The notes: generated by a model from the letters alone, not told the origin. Shown: positions 8,888 through 19,098, counted from the stretch's first letter. The stretch is 64,000 nucleotides of DNA from Caulobacteraceae bacterium (GCA_947475875.1 CANJME010000011.1:1-64000), one strand, 5' to 3'. Made by a program: numbers and translations.

Positions 8888-8905
8888 CGTGGCTCCTTCT
8901 GGGAG

Positions 8906-9835
8906 TTAGAGGATGAAATTGCGCACGGGGCGGATTTGCCCTGCCCGCATCTCGCAGATCGCGGCGGCCCGGCCCTTGTGCGTGGCAAGAACGGTTCTGG
9001 ACGCGCCGTTGAGGGACGCTTTGACCGTTTCCACCTGCCTTGGGAGCAGAACAACACCTCGCCCTTGCGAGAGCCTGAAGGCGTCTTCGTCCGTCATGGC
9101 CAGGGCCGGGATGTCGTCCAGCGCGGTCTCGACGGGAAGCAGGGCCTCCTGACGGGCGCCCCTATGCACCAAATCTTCCAGCATTTCCAGCGATATCGCG
9201 TTTTGCTCGCCAAAGGGGCCGACGAAGGTGCGGCGAAGATCGGCGACATGGGCCTCGGTCCCCAGGGCCGCGGCAAGGTCGCGGACCAGAGCGCGGACGT
9301 AGGTCCCCTTGCCGCAGCGCATGGAGAGGGTGATGTGGTCGGCATCGGGCGCATCGACGATGTCGATGGCGTGGACGGTCACGGTCCGCGCGGCGTGTTC
9401 GACCGCCTCGCCGGCGCGGGCGAGGTCATAGGACCGCTCACCATCGACCATGATCGCCGAATAGGCCGGCGGGATTTGCTGGATGTCGCCGATAAAGGCC
9501 GGCAGGGCGGCCTCTACCGCGGTGCGGGTCGGCCGGACATCCGACGTCGCGGCAATCTCGCCCTCCCGATCCAGTGTCGTGGTGGTCTCGCCCCAGGCGA
9601 TCGTGAAGCGGTAGCCCTTCATCGCGTCCATCATGAAGCTGACGGTCTTGGTCGCCTCGCCCAGCGCAATGGGCAGAATCCCGGTCGCCAGCGGATCCAA
9701 CGTTCCGGCATGGCCAGCCTTTTGAGCGTTGAACAGCCGCCGCACCCGGCCCACCGCTTGGGTGGACCCAAGCTCAAGGGGTTTGTCGAGGCAGACCCAG
9801 CCCGACACCGGATCGCCCTTCTTGCGGCGGGCCAC
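8906..9835 (-). CDS. truB: tRNA pseudouridine(55) synthase TruB
   Basis: 309 residues. It makes pseudouridine 55 in the T loop of tRNAs. The catalytic motif [12 protein letters not shown] is present with Asp47, and the KxY motif appears as [10 protein letters not shown] then PPAYSAI. The C-terminal PUA-like region is present. Its start overlaps the last base of the rbfA stop, which indicates translational coupling within the rbfA-truB-rpsO-pnp unit. Confidence 0.97.
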   Translation of the reverse strand: MARRKKGDPVSGWVCLDKPLELGSTQAVGRVRRLFNAQKAGHAGTLDPLATGILPIALGEATKTVSFMMDAMKGYRFTIAWGETTTTLDREGEIAATSDVRPTRTAVEAALPAFIGDIQQIPPAYSAIMVDGERSYDLARAGEAVEHAARTVTVHAIDIVDAPDADHITLSMRCGKGTYVRALVRDLAAALGTEAHVADLRRTFVGPFGEQNAISLEMLEDLVHRGARQEALLPVETALDDIPALAMTDEDAFRLSQGRGVVLLPRQVETVKASLNGASRTVLATHKGRAAAICEMRAGQIRPVRNFIL

Positions 9836-10236
9836 TACTCGTCCGGGTCCAGGTCGGCCCGCACCTTCGGGTCGCTGAACAGGCGGTCCATATAGGCAGC
9901 GGTGTCGTAGCTCTCGTCGTGGAGGAACTTCAGCGCCGGGGTGAACCTCATATCAATGGAATGGCCGAGGCGCCCGCGCAGGAACTTCGAAACGCGGTTG
10001 AGGCCCGCCACCACATCGGCCGCATGGGCGCCGCCGAGCGGTTCGACGAACACCGTCGCATGGCGCAGATCTGGGCTCACCCGGGCCTCGGTGATCGTCA
10101 CCGACACGCCCACCAGCGCTGGATCGGTGAGGGTTTCCTCACGCAGAATTTCAACCAGCGCATGGCGCACCAGCTCGCCCGCGCGCAGCTGGCGCTGGGA
10201 GGGTCCGAGAGCTTTGGATTTGCCGTGTCGGGTCAT
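9835..10236 (-). CDS. rbfA: 30S ribosome-binding factor RbfA
   Basis: 133 residues, a KH-like fold assembly factor for the 5' helix of 16S rRNA. It contains [14 protein letters not shown]-like [14 protein letters not shown] near the N-terminus, [21 protein letters not shown] and the C-terminal [14 protein letters not shown], all typical. It overlaps truB by one base and follows the small exported protein after a 48-bp gap. Confidence 0.95.
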   Translation of the reverse strand: MTRHGKSKALGPSQRQLRAGELVRHALVEILREETLTDPALVGVSVTITEARVSPDLRHATVFVEPLGGAHAADVVAGLNRVSKFLRGRLGHSIDMRFTPALKFLHDESYDTAAYMDRLFSDPKVRADLDPDE

Positions 10237-10284
10237 GGGGCGCGCGGCTTATCCTAAAGCAAGCGCCTTAGTCCAGTGGCAGAC

Positions 10285-10830
10285 TCAGCGGGCCGGGCGC
10301 ATTCCGGGGGGCGCGTCAGGCTGGCGCGGATCGCGGAACGGCAGGGTCCACTCGCCGCGGAAGGTGAAGGCCAGGCTCGCGCAGAGCTTGGCCTTGCCGG
10401 TGGCCGGATCATCGCCCAGGGCGTGAACGGTGACATCCTCACGGGCGCGAAGGGCCCCGAACACCAGCCAGCCTTTCGTTGACCCCGGGCAAAACGCTCG
10501 CACCATGGCCGGCCCCTGTCCTTCGTCGACGATTCGGTAGAGGGCACGCTCGTAGGCCTCCTTGGGCAGGATGCGATCAAGGCGAACCCCGAGTTCTTTT
10601 TCACCCGCCTCTTCGACCCTGGCGGCGGCGGGGGCCTGGGTGGAGAGCACTTCCTTGACCCGAAAGCCCAGCAGGCCTTTGTCGAAAATGAAAGTCAGCC
10701 CGTTGTCGACATAGGCCCGCGTTTGCGGATTGGCCGGGTCGTACGAAAAGATCTTCTCGGCGGCAAACGCGACGGCAGGTGGGGCGGCGAGCGCCAGAGC
10801 GAGCAGCCAGAAGGCGGGTTTGCGCAACAT
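10285..10830 (-). CDS. Exported hypothetical protein between infB and rbfA
   Basis: 181 residues with a clear signal peptide (about 1-23, AVAFA-AEK). AGGAGG is placed 7 bases before the ATG. The mature part has no motif I recognise. It contains three cysteines outside a heme pattern, and a Pro/Arg C-terminus. Its place inside an RNA-processing operon is curious for an exported protein. Some Caulobacterales appear to carry such an insertion, but I cannot confirm that here. Confidence 0.7.
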   Translation of the reverse strand: MLRKPAFWLLALALAAPPAVAFAAEKIFSYDPANPQTRAYVDNGLTFIFDKGLLGFRVKEVLSTQAPAAARVEEAGEKELGVRLDRILPKEAYERALYRIVDEGQGPAMVRAFCPGSTKGWLVFGALRAREDVTVHALGDDPATGKAKLCASLAFTFRGEWTLPFRDPRQPDAPPGMRPAR

Positions 10831-10874
10831 CTGCGCCTCCTAGCACGGCCCTTGCGACAAAATCAGGGCGCGCC

Positions 10875-13715
10875 CTAGAGCGTCCGCTGAACTTCCTCGA
10901 CGGTGAAGCACTCGATGAGGTCGGCCTCGCGGATGTCCTGGAAGCCGGCGAAGTGCATGCCGCATTCCTGGCCGGCGACCACCTCGTTGACCTCGTCCTT
11001 GAAGCGCTTGAGCGTGGCCAGCGTGCCGAGTTCGAGGACGACGATGCCCTCGCGAACGATCCGCACGCGGGCGCCCTTTTGCACGCGGCCTTCGGTGACC
11101 TTGCAGCCGGCGATCTTGCCGACCTTGCTGATCTCGAAGACCTGCAGAACCTCTGCGTTGCCGAGGAAGGTTTCGCGCTGCAGCGGCGCCAGCATGCCAG
11201 ACAGCACGCCTTTGACGTCGTCCAGCAGGTCATAGATGATCGCGTAGTAGCGGATCTCGACGCCTTCACGTTCAGCGAGCAGGCGAGCCTGGGCGCTGGC
11301 GCGGACGTTGAAGCCGATGATCGGCGCGCCGACACCCTTGGCCAGTTGCACGTCGCTCTCGGTGATGGCGCCGGCGCCGGAATGAATGATCCGGGCGCGC
11401 ACCTCGTCGGTGGCGAATTTGTCGAGCGAGCCGACAATGGCCTCCACAGACCCCTGCACATCCCCCTTGATAACGAGCGGAAGTTCGGAAACTTTTTTGT
11501 CCTGCAGCTTGGCCATCATGTCGGCCAGGGTGGTGGGACCGCCCTCCGCGCCGGTGACCCGGACGGTGGAGGTCTTTTCGCGCTTCTGACGGGCGCGGTA
11601 GTCGGTGAGCTCGCGGGCGCGGGCTTCTGACTCGACCACGGCGAAAGCGTCACCTGGATTGGGCGTGCCATCGAGGCCGAGGACTTCCACCGGCTCGGAG
11701 GGTTTGGCTTCAGCGACCTGCTCGTCGCGTTCGTTGATCAGGGCGCGCACGCGGCCCCATTGCAGACCGGCCACCACGATATCACCGCGGCGCAGCGTGC
11801 CGCGCTTGACCAGAACCGTGGAGACCGCGCCCCGGCCCTTGTCGAGCTTGGCTTCGATGACCAGGCCCTCGGCGGTGCGGTCGGGATTGGCCTTCAGGTC
11901 CATGACCTCGGCCTGCAGCAGGATGTTCTCGATCAGATCATCGAGACCTTCCTTGGTCTTGGCCGAAACCGGTACGGCCTGGGTGTCGCCGCCGAGGCTT
12001 TCCACGACGATCTCGTGCTGCAGCAGTTCGTTGATGACCTTGTTGGGGTCGACGCCAGGCTTATCGATCTTGTTGATCGCCACGATGATGGGCGTGCCAG
12101 CCGCCTTGGCGTGATTGATGGACTCGATCGTCTGCGGCATGACCCCGTCGTCAGCGGCCACCACCAGGATCGCGATGTCCACGGCGCTGGCGCCTCTGGC
12201 GCGCATCGCCGAAAAGGCGGCGTGGCCGGGCGTGTCGAGGAAGGTGATCTTCTGGCCCGACTTGGTGGTCACCTGATAGGCGCCGATGTGCTGGGTAATG
12301 CCGCCGCGCTCGCCGCTGGCCACATCGGCCTGGCGAAGAGCGTCGAGCAGGCTTGTCTTGCCGTGGTCGACGTGACCCATGACGGCCACGACCGGCTGAC
12401 GGGGCAGTTGGTGATCGTCATGGTCTTCGGCGTCGATGAAGCCCAGTTCGACGTCGGATTCGGAAACGCGCACCACATTGTGCCCGAACTCAGTGGCGAT
12501 CAGTTCGGCGGTGTCGGTGTCGAGCACGTCGGCCGCCTTCACCATCATGCCCTGGCGCATCATGAACTTGATGACCTCGGCGGCGCGGATGGTCATCCGC
12601 TGGGCGAGGTCCTGAACGGTGATGGTGTCCGGAATGACGACGTCGCGTTTGGCGATGCCGGTGTCGGCCGCTCCTCCGCCGCGGCGTTTTTCCTTTTCGC
12701 GCTCCCGCGCCCGGCGCAGGGAAGCGAGCGAGCGCATCCGCTCGGCGGAATCCTCATCGCCGGCCACGGCCTGAATGGTCAGGCGGCCCTCGCGGCGCTG
12801 GGGCGCGCCCTTGACGCGACTGCCCTTGCCTTCTTCAGCGCCGCCATCGCGCTTGCGTTCGAAATCGGCGGGGCGGCGGTCCTTGCCGGCGCCCGGAGGC
12901 GCCGAGCGGGCGGCGCGCTGCACTTCCGGCGTCGCGGGTGCGGCGGCGGGGCGAATGTTGGGGCCTCGCGGGCCGCCCGGACGAGCCGCGCCTGGAGCCG
13001 GGCGCGGCGCATTGGCCGAATAGCGAACCGTCTCACCGGCGCGGGCGGGACGATCAGAGCTCGGACCGGGACGCTCGCCGGAACGCTCACGGTCGCGGGG
13101 CGGGCCCTCGCGGGGCGCGCGCTCATTGGTAAACTGTGGCCGGTCGGTGCGAACCGGCGGACGATAGGTGGTGGTGGAGCGATCATCGCGCCGCGGCTCG
13201 GCGCGCGCCTCAGGCGCCCTGGGGGCGACGGGGGGCGGGGCGGCGGCGGCGGGGGCGACTGGAGGCGGGGGCGCCTCGGCCTTGACGGGTTCAGGGGCGA
13301 CCGGCGCTGGGGCCTCGGCGACAGGCGCGATAGGCGCGGCAGGCGCTGCCGGCTCGGCAGCCTGACGCTGGGCCGCGGCTTCGCGCTCAGCGGCCTCACG
13401 CTCATTCTGTTGCTTGGCGAATTCGGCGGCGACGCGCTGACGGCGCAGCATTTCTTCCTGGGACAGACCCCCAGGCGGGGTCGGCGCAGCGCGCTCAGCC
13501 ACCGGGGCAGGCGCTGGCTTGCGTTCCGCCGCCGAGGGCCCGGCGAGGTTGACCGCGGGCGCATCGAACCGGCGGCGCTTGGTCTCGACCACCACCGTCT
13601 TGGACCGGCCGTGGCTGAAGCTTTGCTTGACCACACCCGAGCTCACTGAGCCCGTGCGGGGCTTCAGGGTCAGAGGCGTTCTTGCAGGCCTGTCGTTGTC
13701 GTTCTGGTCGCTCAT
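10875..13715 (-). CDS. infB: Translation initiation factor IF-2
   Basis: 946 residues. It delivers fMet-tRNA to the 30S subunit and drives subunit joining. A long Pro/Ala/Arg-rich, poorly conserved N-terminal extension (about 55-310), typical of Caulobacterales, precedes the IF2-N module (about 360-410). The G domain begins at GHVDHGKT (447-454), with DTPGH and NKID following. EF-Tu-like and C-terminal fMet-binding domains complete the protein. It is transcribed leftward, and a strong terminator precedes it at 13770-13807, so it may need read-through or its own promoter. Confidence 0.97.
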   Translation of the reverse strand: MSDQNDNDRPARTPLTLKPRTGSVSSGVVKQSFSHGRSKTVVVETKRRRFDAPAVNLAGPSAAERKPAPAPVAERAAPTPPGGLSQEEMLRRQRVAAEFAKQQNEREAAEREAAAQRQAAEPAAPAAPIAPVAEAPAPVAPEPVKAEAPPPPVAPAAAAPPPVAPRAPEARAEPRRDDRSTTTYRPPVRTDRPQFTNERAPREGPPRDRERSGERPGPSSDRPARAGETVRYSANAPRPAPGAARPGGPRGPNIRPAAAPATPEVQRAARSAPPGAGKDRRPADFERKRDGGAEEGKGSRVKGAPQRREGRLTIQAVAGDEDSAERMRSLASLRRAREREKEKRRGGGAADTGIAKRDVVIPDTITVQDLAQRMTIRAAEVIKFMMRQGMMVKAADVLDTDTAELIATEFGHNVVRVSESDVELGFIDAEDHDDHQLPRQPVVAVMGHVDHGKTSLLDALRQADVASGERGGITQHIGAYQVTTKSGQKITFLDTPGHAAFSAMRARGASAVDIAILVVAADDGVMPQTIESINHAKAAGTPIIVAINKIDKPGVDPNKVINELLQHEIVVESLGGDTQAVPVSAKTKEGLDDLIENILLQAEVMDLKANPDRTAEGLVIEAKLDKGRGAVSTVLVKRGTLRRGDIVVAGLQWGRVRALINERDEQVAEAKPSEPVEVLGLDGTPNPGDAFAVVESEARARELTDYRARQKREKTSTVRVTGAEGGPTTLADMMAKLQDKKVSELPLVIKGDVQGSVEAIVGSLDKFATDEVRARIIHSGAGAITESDVQLAKGVGAPIIGFNVRASAQARLLAEREGVEIRYYAIIYDLLDDVKGVLSGMLAPLQRETFLGNAEVLQVFEISKVGKIAGCKVTEGRVQKGARVRIVREGIVVLELGTLATLKRFKDEVNEVVAGQECGMHFAGFQDIREADLIECFTVEEVQRTL

Positions 13716-13769
13716 CCGGTCTCGTTACTAAACACGGCCCGAAAGGGCCAAGATCATAGGTCACAAACT

Positions 13770-13807
13770 AAAAAGGGACGGGGGCGAATTACCGCCCCGC
13801 CCTTTTT
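13770..13807 (-). terminator. Strong intrinsic terminator between ylxR-like gene and infB
   Basis: AAAAAGGG pairs with CCCTTTTT (13770-13777 with 13800-13807), continued by CGGGG/CCCCG with one bulged A. It is flanked by A and T runs, so it can work both ways. The leftward stop codon TAA of the preceding gene (13806-13808) lies inside the stem. Confidence 0.8.
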
Positions 13808-14441
13808 AAGGCTCCTCGCGCCAACGCTCGGGAAGAAGCGGGGTAAAACCCGCCAGGCGTTCAACGTCAACCGACCAATGGCCGGCTCCCTGTCCCGCAA
13901 GGAAGGCGAGGTGTATCACATTATCCAGGCCCAAGGCCAAACCCAATTCGTCAGACGCGAAAACCCCGACCAGGCGGGGCCTGGGACTGGCGTGTCGAAC
14001 CAGACCCAGCAGCTTGCCACGGCCATCGTCAGCGCCATCGGCGGCTTCGACCAGGAAGGCGACCTTGCCGTCGCGGATCGCCGAGGCGGTTTTCTCAAAG
14101 CCCGAGATCAGCGACCCGGCCTTCTTCGCAAGCCCAAGGCCGGCCAGAAGATGGGCGCGCAACAGGCTCTCGACCTGGTCGGCCAGACCGACGGGCGCGA
14201 TCAATTTTGCCTTGGCTGACCGCGAAAACAGGCCCTTTTTGGCGGCCTGATCGATACTGGCGCGGCTGGCGGCCACCCACATGCCCCGGCCCGGCAGCTT
14301 GCGGGCAAGGTCGGGCACCACCTGGCCCTCGGGGCCGGCGACAAAACGGATGAGACGGCCTTCGTCCATGACCTCGCCGGAGACGAGGTCACGACGCTGG
14401 CGGTCGGCCTCAGCCTTCGTTCTGGGGTTCGAGACCGGCAT
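13806..14441 (-). CDS. YlxR-L7Ae-type RNA-binding protein
   Basis: 211 residues from the ATG at 14441, preceded by GAGGGAGAGG. Starting here it overlaps the nusA 3' end by 32 bp. Residues about 10-85 form a YlxR (DUF448) domain, with LIRFVAGPEGQVVPDLARKL and GRGMWV. Residues about 105-195 resemble an L7Ae/Gadd45 fold (LGLAKKAGSLISGFEK). Such fusions are usual between nusA and infB in alphaproteobacteria and bind RNA; the exact role is not settled. The CxxC of many YlxR proteins is not present. Confidence 0.85.
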   Translation of the reverse strand: MPVSNPRTKAEADRQRRDLVSGEVMDEGRLIRFVAGPEGQVVPDLARKLPGRGMWVAASRASIDQAAKKGLFSRSAKAKLIAPVGLADQVESLLRAHLLAGLGLAKKAGSLISGFEKTASAIRDGKVAFLVEAADGADDGRGKLLGLVRHASPRPRLVGVFASDELGLALGLDNVIHLAFLAGQGAGHWSVDVERLAGFTPLLPERWREEP

Positions 14442-16065
14442 CGGCCTCTCCCTCTTCAACGAGTTCAGGCTCGGGCTCGAGCTCGGAGGCTTCGACCCAG
14501 CCCATGGCGACACGGGCGCGCATGATCAGGCCCTCGGCGTCGTCGGGCGACAGGTTGAAGCTTTCCAGCATGCCGGCCTGGCGAACGCGCTCGCCGTCCT
14601 TGCCGGGCTCGAACCAGCCGCGCAGATCGTCGGGGACGAGGCCCGCCAGATCTTCCAGGGTTTTGACCTCGGCCTGACCGAGCGCCACGGCGATCGGCAG
14701 GGTAACGCCTTCGACTTCCAGGACAGGGTCCTCGACGCCCAGTTCCTTGCGCTTGGCGTCCAGCTCGGCGGCTTCCTTGTCGAGGAATTCGCGGGCCCGG
14801 GCCTGTAGCTCTTCCGCCGTTGCTTCGTCGAAACCTTCGATGGAGGCGATTTCATGCTCGTCAACGAAGGCGACTTCTTCGACGGTGGCGAAACCTTCGG
14901 TGACCAGCAGCTGGGCGATAACCTCGTCGACGTCCAGGGCTTCCTGGAAGAGGGCGGTTCGCTCGGTGAACTCGCGCTGACGGCGCTCGCTCTCTTGCGC
15001 TTCAGTCATGATGTCGATCTGCCAGCCAGTCAGTTGACTGGCGAGGCGCACGTTCTGGCCGCGGCGGCCGATGGCGAGGCTCAGTTGCTCGTCGGGCACC
15101 ACGACTTCGACGCGCTCTTCTTCCTCGTCCATCATCACCTTGGTGACCTCGGCGGGGGCGAGCGCATTGACGAGGAACGTGGCTTCGTCGGGGTTCCACT
15201 GGATGATGTCGATCTTCTCGCCCTGCAGCTCGGCGACCACCGCCTGGACGCGGGAACCGCGCATGCCGACGCAGGCGCCGACCGGGTCGATGGAGGAATC
15301 GTTGGAGACCACCGCCATCTTGGCGCGGGAGCCCGGATCGCGGGCGACGGCGCGGATTTCGATGACGCCGTCGTAAACTTCCGGCACTTCCTGAGCGAAC
15401 AGCTTGGCCATGAAGCCGCCGTGGGCTCGGGACAGCATGATCTGCGGGCCCTTGGTCTCGCGGCGGACGTCATAGATGTAGGCGCGGATGCGGTCGCCGA
15501 TGTTGAACATCTCGCGCGGGATGGCCTGATCGCGACGGACAACCCCCTCGCCCCGGCCCAGATCGACGATGATATTGCCGTATTCGACGCGCTTGACGAC
15601 GCCGTTGACGATCTCGCCGACGCGGTCCTTGAACTCTTCGTGCTGGCGCTCGCGCTCGGCCTCGCGGACCTTGCCGGTGACGACCTGACGGGCCATCTGG
15701 GTCTGCACCCGGCCCAGTTCGAAGGGCGGCAGCTCCTCGACATATTCCTTGCCGACGAAGGCGTCCTTGTCGTGCTTCAGCGCGTCCGAGAGGATCTCGA
15801 AGGCATAGGTGTTCATCGGCTCTTCGAGATTGTCGCGCACGCTATCCTCGACCACGGTGACGACCCGGCGGGTGTCCATCTCGCCGGTGGCGGGATCGAT
15901 CTTGACCCGGATGTCATGCTCGGCGCCGTAGCGGGACTTGGCGGCCTTTTGCATGGCCTCCTCGATCGCTTCGATGACGATCTCTTTTTCGATCGACTTT
16001 TCGCGAGCGACCGCATCGGCGATCTGCAGCAGTTCGAGCCGGTTGGCGGAAATACCGGTGGCCAT
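14410..16065 (-). CDS. nusA: Transcription termination/antitermination factor NusA
   Basis: 551 residues from the ATG at 16065 (MATGISANRLELLQIADAV). It binds RNA polymerase and nascent RNA. The order is N-terminal RNAP-binding domain (1-125), S1 (about 135-200, VVKRVEYGNIIVDLGRGEGV), KH1 and KH2 (about 230-345, with IGRRGQNVRLA), two C-terminal helix-hairpin-helix repeats, and an acidic tail. It starts 4 bp after the rimP stop, so coupling is likely. Confidence 0.97.
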   Translation of the reverse strand: MATGISANRLELLQIADAVAREKSIEKEIVIEAIEEAMQKAAKSRYGAEHDIRVKIDPATGEMDTRRVVTVVEDSVRDNLEEPMNTYAFEILSDALKHDKDAFVGKEYVEELPPFELGRVQTQMARQVVTGKVREAERERQHEEFKDRVGEIVNGVVKRVEYGNIIVDLGRGEGVVRRDQAIPREMFNIGDRIRAYIYDVRRETKGPQIMLSRAHGGFMAKLFAQEVPEVYDGVIEIRAVARDPGSRAKMAVVSNDSSIDPVGACVGMRGSRVQAVVAELQGEKIDIIQWNPDEATFLVNALAPAEVTKVMMDEEEERVEVVVPDEQLSLAIGRRGQNVRLASQLTGWQIDIMTEAQESERRQREFTERTALFQEALDVDEVIAQLLVTEGFATVEEVAFVDEHEIASIEGFDEATAEELQARAREFLDKEAAELDAKRKELGVEDPVLEVEGVTLPIAVALGQAEVKTLEDLAGLVPDDLRGWFEPGKDGERVRQAGMLESFNLSPDDAEGLIMRARVAMGWVEASELEPEPELVEEGEADAGLEPQNEG

Positions 16066-16069
16066 GGGC

Positions 16070-16627
16070 TTAGTCCTCTTCTTCTTCGTCGTCGGTTGTT
16101 TCAGTTTCAAGGCGGGCGGCTCTGGCCGCGGCGCCGCGTTTCATCAGTTCGTCGCTGAGCACCAGCTTGGCGTCGATGATCCAGGAAAACGGGATCAGGG
16201 TGGTGTCGGGCTTATCGTCTTCGTCGAGGCAGATGTTGTCGCCCTCGATGCCGGCCAGTTCGCCCTTGAAGCGCTTGCGGCCATCGGCCATGCGGTCGAG
16301 TTCGAGCCGGGCTTCGAGGCCCTCGTAGCTGGTAAAGTCTTCCAGCCGGGTCAGTGGCCGGTCGATCCCCGGTGACGAGACCTCAAGCACGAAGTCGCCC
16401 TTGATGGCGTCTTCGGCGGCCTCGAGAACCTCGGAAATAGCGCGCGATAGCTTCGTGCAGTCGTCGATGCCCATCTCGCCGTCGGACGGCCGTTCGGCCA
16501 TGACCTGCAGCCGGCGGCGCTCCTTGCCGCTCATCAGGCGCAGGCGCACGATGTTGTAACCGACCGCGCCCGCGACGGGCTCGAGCAGTTCAAGCAATTG
16601 CCGGTCTTCCTGCGTCTTCGCGCGCAT
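16070..16627 (-). CDS. rimP: Ribosome maturation factor RimP
   Basis: 185 residues from the ATG at 16627, with AAAGGG upstream. A longer in-frame start at 16687 would place translation through the leader terminator and adds a non-conserved segment, so I reject it. It contains the family signature [14 protein letters not shown] and an acidic C-terminus (DDEEEED). It assists 30S maturation. First gene of the rimP-nusA-ylxR-infB unit. Confidence 0.93.
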   Translation of the reverse strand: MRAKTQEDRQLLELLEPVAGAVGYNIVRLRLMSGKERRRLQVMAERPSDGEMGIDDCTKLSRAISEVLEAAEDAIKGDFVLEVSSPGIDRPLTRLEDFTSYEGLEARLELDRMADGRKRFKGELAGIEGDNICLDEDDKPDTTLIPFSWIIDAKLVLSDELMKRGAAARAARLETETTDDEEEED

Positions 16628-16641
16628 GATCCCTTTGAGCC

Positions 16642-16674
16642 AAAACAAAAGCGGCGCGCCCGGAGGCCCGCCGC
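16642..16674 (-). terminator. Leader terminator/attenuator in front of rimP
   Basis: Read leftward: stem GCGGCG/CGCCGC (16674-16669 with 16656-16651), a second 3-bp stem closed by a TCCG tetraloop, then TTTTGTTTT at 16650-16642. It lies between the promoter at 16719-16746 and the rimP start at 16627, so transcripts must pass it to reach the operon. Confidence 0.75.
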
Positions 16675-16718
16675 TCGAATGCGCCATCCAGCGCGTCCAA
16701 ACGAATGTAGTGGCGGGG

Positions 16719-16746
16719 TTTATAGCGGGTTTTTGGGGTTTGTCAC
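16719..16746 (-). promoter_or_regulatory. Candidate sigma-70-type promoter of the rimP-nusA-infB unit
   Basis: Leftward GTGACA (16746-16741), 16-bp spacer, TATAAA (16724-16719). It is properly placed upstream of the leader terminator and rimP, in the short divergent gap with the protease gene. Confidence 0.5.
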
Positions 16747-16773
16747 GGGGGTTTCGGCGGGTACACAGCGCCC

Positions 16774-17910
16774 ATGATCATCCAGCGGCGGCATTTTTTG
16801 ATCGGCGGGGCGGCGGCGGGGCTGCTCCCGGGCGCCGTCCGAGCGCAGGACCCCGCGCCAAAGCCGCCGGCCCCACGCACCGCCTTTGACTTCACCGACG
16901 GCAAGATCCGCGTGCCCGTCCGCGTGAAGGGGATCGACGTCAGCGCGGTGCTGGATTCCGGCGGCCAGTATCACGCAATGGACAAGGGCCTGGCCCAGAC
17001 CCTCGGCATCGCGCTCTATGACAAGGTCAGCCTTTCGACCCTGTCGGGGAGTGTCTCCGGCCGGCTGAGCGATCCGGTCGACATCGTCGTCGCGGGGCAG
17101 AGCCTGAACCAGTCGCAGTTCGTGGTGCTCGATCTTTCCCGCCTGTCGCAAAGCGTCGGCCGACCGGTCGACCTGATCATCGGCGGACCCGTCTTCCGGC
17201 GCTTCGACGTCGATATCGACTTTGCCGGCAAGACCCTGGCGATCATGCCGCCCAACGACTACGAACTGCCGGAAAACGGCTCCATGGCCCCGCTCAAGGC
17301 CGCGACGCGCGGCATGACGGTCGAGGTTATCCTGCCGGTCGGCTCGGTGCAGGCAACCGTCGATACCGGCTCGGAAGCCTGCCTGACGTTTAGCCCGGCC
17401 GCGGCCCAGCGGCTGGGTGTGCTGAAGGGCGGACCGGTTTCCACCGCCCTGATCGGGGGTCTGGCTGGAAGCAAGGTCGGACAGGTCAGCAGCATCCGGG
17501 ACATCCTGATAAGCGGCCAGGAATTCAAGGACTTGCCGATTGTCGTGGCGCCGCGCGAGTTCGGAGCCGATGCGGTGCTGGGCTGCGGGGTGCTCTCGCA
17601 TTGCCGCGTCGCGTTTGATTTCCCGGGCGACTGGCTGATCCTGTCGGAGCGGGCCGAGCGGCCCTTCCGCCGCGACCTGACCGGCCTGCAGGCTTCGCCC
17701 CAAGGCGAAGTGCTCAAGGTGACCCACGTGGCCAAAGGCGGTCCGGCCGAAAAGGCGGGGTTCCGCACCGGCGAGAGGATCACCGCCATCAATGGCGAGC
17801 CGGCCGTGGCCGCCAACGCGCGCCTGACCGGCGCCGCAGCCGCAACCGCGGTCAGCTTTACGCTCCAGGGCGGCAAGACCCGGGCCCTGACGCTGGCGCG
17901 CTACTACTAG
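16774..17910 (+). CDS. Exported aspartic-protease-like protein with PDZ domain (copy 1)
   Basis: 378 residues. The N-terminus [13 protein letters not shown] fits a twin-arginine (Tat) signal. Two retropepsin-like halves follow, each with a catalytic-type motif: DSGG at 61-64 and DTGS at 197-200. A PDZ domain follows (about 310-365, [21 protein letters not shown]). Clan AA proteases with DTG/DSG normally dimerise or, as here, use two halves; the Gly in DSGG in place of DSGA/T is unusual. Likely periplasmic, substrate unknown. A paralogue follows after 19 bp and the pair is probably cotranscribed. Confidence 0.82.
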   Translation: MIIQRRHFLIGGAAAGLLPGAVRAQDPAPKPPAPRTAFDFTDGKIRVPVRVKGIDVSAVLDSGGQYHAMDKGLAQTLGIALYDKVSLSTLSGSVSGRLSDPVDIVVAGQSLNQSQFVVLDLSRLSQSVGRPVDLIIGGPVFRRFDVDIDFAGKTLAIMPPNDYELPENGSMAPLKAATRGMTVEVILPVGSVQATVDTGSEACLTFSPAAAQRLGVLKGGPVSTALIGGLAGSKVGQVSSIRDILISGQEFKDLPIVVAPREFGADAVLGCGVLSHCRVAFDFPGDWLILSERAERPFRRDLTGLQASPQGEVLKVTHVAKGGPAEKAGFRTGERITAINGEPAVAANARLTGAAAATAVSFTLQGGKTRALTLARYY

Positions 17911-17929
17911 GACCCCTAAGCTCAAGGTC

Positions 17930-19054
17930 ATGCAGCCCACCCGGCGAATGATCATGGCGAGCGGCCCGGCGGCGTTTCTGGCGCCCTCCGCCTTCGCGCA
18001 GAATAGAGCGGCCCGCTCGCCGGGCGTCGCCAGCGCCGGCGTCTTCACGGCCGTGACGGTGAATGGCCAGGTGGTGCAGGGATTGCTGGATTCCGGCGCC
18101 ACCGAACACGCCATGGATGCGGGGCTGGCGCGCACCTTAGGGATCCGCGCCACGGGCCGGCGGGTGAACACCCTGGGGATCGGAGGAGTGTCACGGGGAT
18201 TCTACAGCGACCTGGTTGACCTGTTGATCGGCGGACGGATGTTCGCGCGCAGCACGGTGGCCATCCTCGATCTTTCCGATTTGTCCAATCGGCTGGGCCA
18301 GCCGGTGCAGATGCTGTTGGGGCGGCCGCTCTTCAACGCCATGACCGTCGAGATGGATTTCCGTCTTCGCACGGCGCGCCTGTGGGAGCGGCTGCGCTTT
18401 ACCGAGCCAACGGACGCCACGGCGGTCAAGCTGAGCGGCATCATGGGTCTGATGACCGCGCCGGTCACCCTGCCGGGCGGGGTGGTCTATGCGGCGGTGG
18501 ACACCGGGACCATGCCGGGTCTGGTGGTCTCGCCGCGCGGCGCCGAGCGACTGGGCCTGCTCAAGGACGAGAGCAAGGTGTCGACGACCCTGCTGGGCGG
18601 CGTCGCCGGCGTCAGTGAAGGGAGGATCACCAGCGCGGCGAGCCTCAAGCTGGCGGACAAGACCTTCGAGGATGTGCCGGTGCGCATCTCGCCGCGGCCG
18701 GTTGGACCGGAAGCCGTGCTGGGCCTGGAGCTGCTCTCGCGCTTCCACCTGCATCTCGACCTGGGCTACCAGCGGATGTGGATGCGGGCGGACGGTCCGC
18801 AGCTGCCCTTTCAGCACGATCTGCTGGGTCTGTTCGGCGATCCCACCCCGCAGGGCCTGAAGGTGACCCACGTGGCGCGGGGCAGTCCGGCGGAAAAGGC
18901 GGGCCTGATGGCCGGTGATCTGATCGTGCGCATCAACGGCCGGCCCTCAGTTGGCGTCGACGTCAGCATCGTCAATGCCGAGCCGGGATTTCCGATGACC
19001 TTCATCCTGGCCGACGGCGCCCGGCGGATGGCGAGCCTGGCGCGGTACTATTAG
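17930..19054 (+). CDS. Exported aspartic-protease-like protein with PDZ domain (copy 2)
   Basis: 374 residues, a tandem paralogue of the preceding gene with the same architecture. It has a signal with a twin-arginine (TRRMIMAS), DSGA at 54-57, DTGT at 191-194, a PDZ domain near 315-350 (GSPAEKAGLMAGDLIVRING), and the same C-terminal LARYY. AAGG lies 5-8 bases before the ATG. Periplasmic protein turnover or signalling is plausible but not shown. The first motif is more canonical than in copy 1 and the second less so. Confidence 0.82.
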   Translation: MQPTRRMIMASGPAAFLAPSAFAQNRAARSPGVASAGVFTAVTVNGQVVQGLLDSGATEHAMDAGLARTLGIRATGRRVNTLGIGGVSRGFYSDLVDLLIGGRMFARSTVAILDLSDLSNRLGQPVQMLLGRPLFNAMTVEMDFRLRTARLWERLRFTEPTDATAVKLSGIMGLMTAPVTLPGGVVYAAVDTGTMPGLVVSPRGAERLGLLKDESKVSTTLLGGVAGVSEGRITSAASLKLADKTFEDVPVRISPRPVGPEAVLGLELLSRFHLHLDLGYQRMWMRADGPQLPFQHDLLGLFGDPTPQGLKVTHVARGSPAEKAGLMAGDLIVRINGRPSVGVDVSIVNAEPGFPMTFILADGARRMASLARYY

Positions 19055-19069
19055 GTTTTCGCGCGTTTA

Positions 19070-19098
19070 TTCCGAAAACCGGCTTCCACTTTTCGGAA
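19070..19098. repeat. Dispersed palindrome with TTCCGAAAA/TTTTCGGAA arms
   Basis: 9-bp perfect arms around an 11-nt centre (CCGGCTTCCAC), in the 50-bp gap between convergent genes and followed by CGCGCTCTAGA. This closely resembles a repeat I know from rhizobial and other alphaproteobacterial intergenic regions. It may also serve as a two-way transcription stop. Confidence 0.7.

Noticed and set aside
16070-16687. Longer RimP start at 16687
   Set aside because: It would translate through the leader terminator and adds a non-conserved 20-residue stretch; the ATG at 16627 has a better ribosome-binding site.
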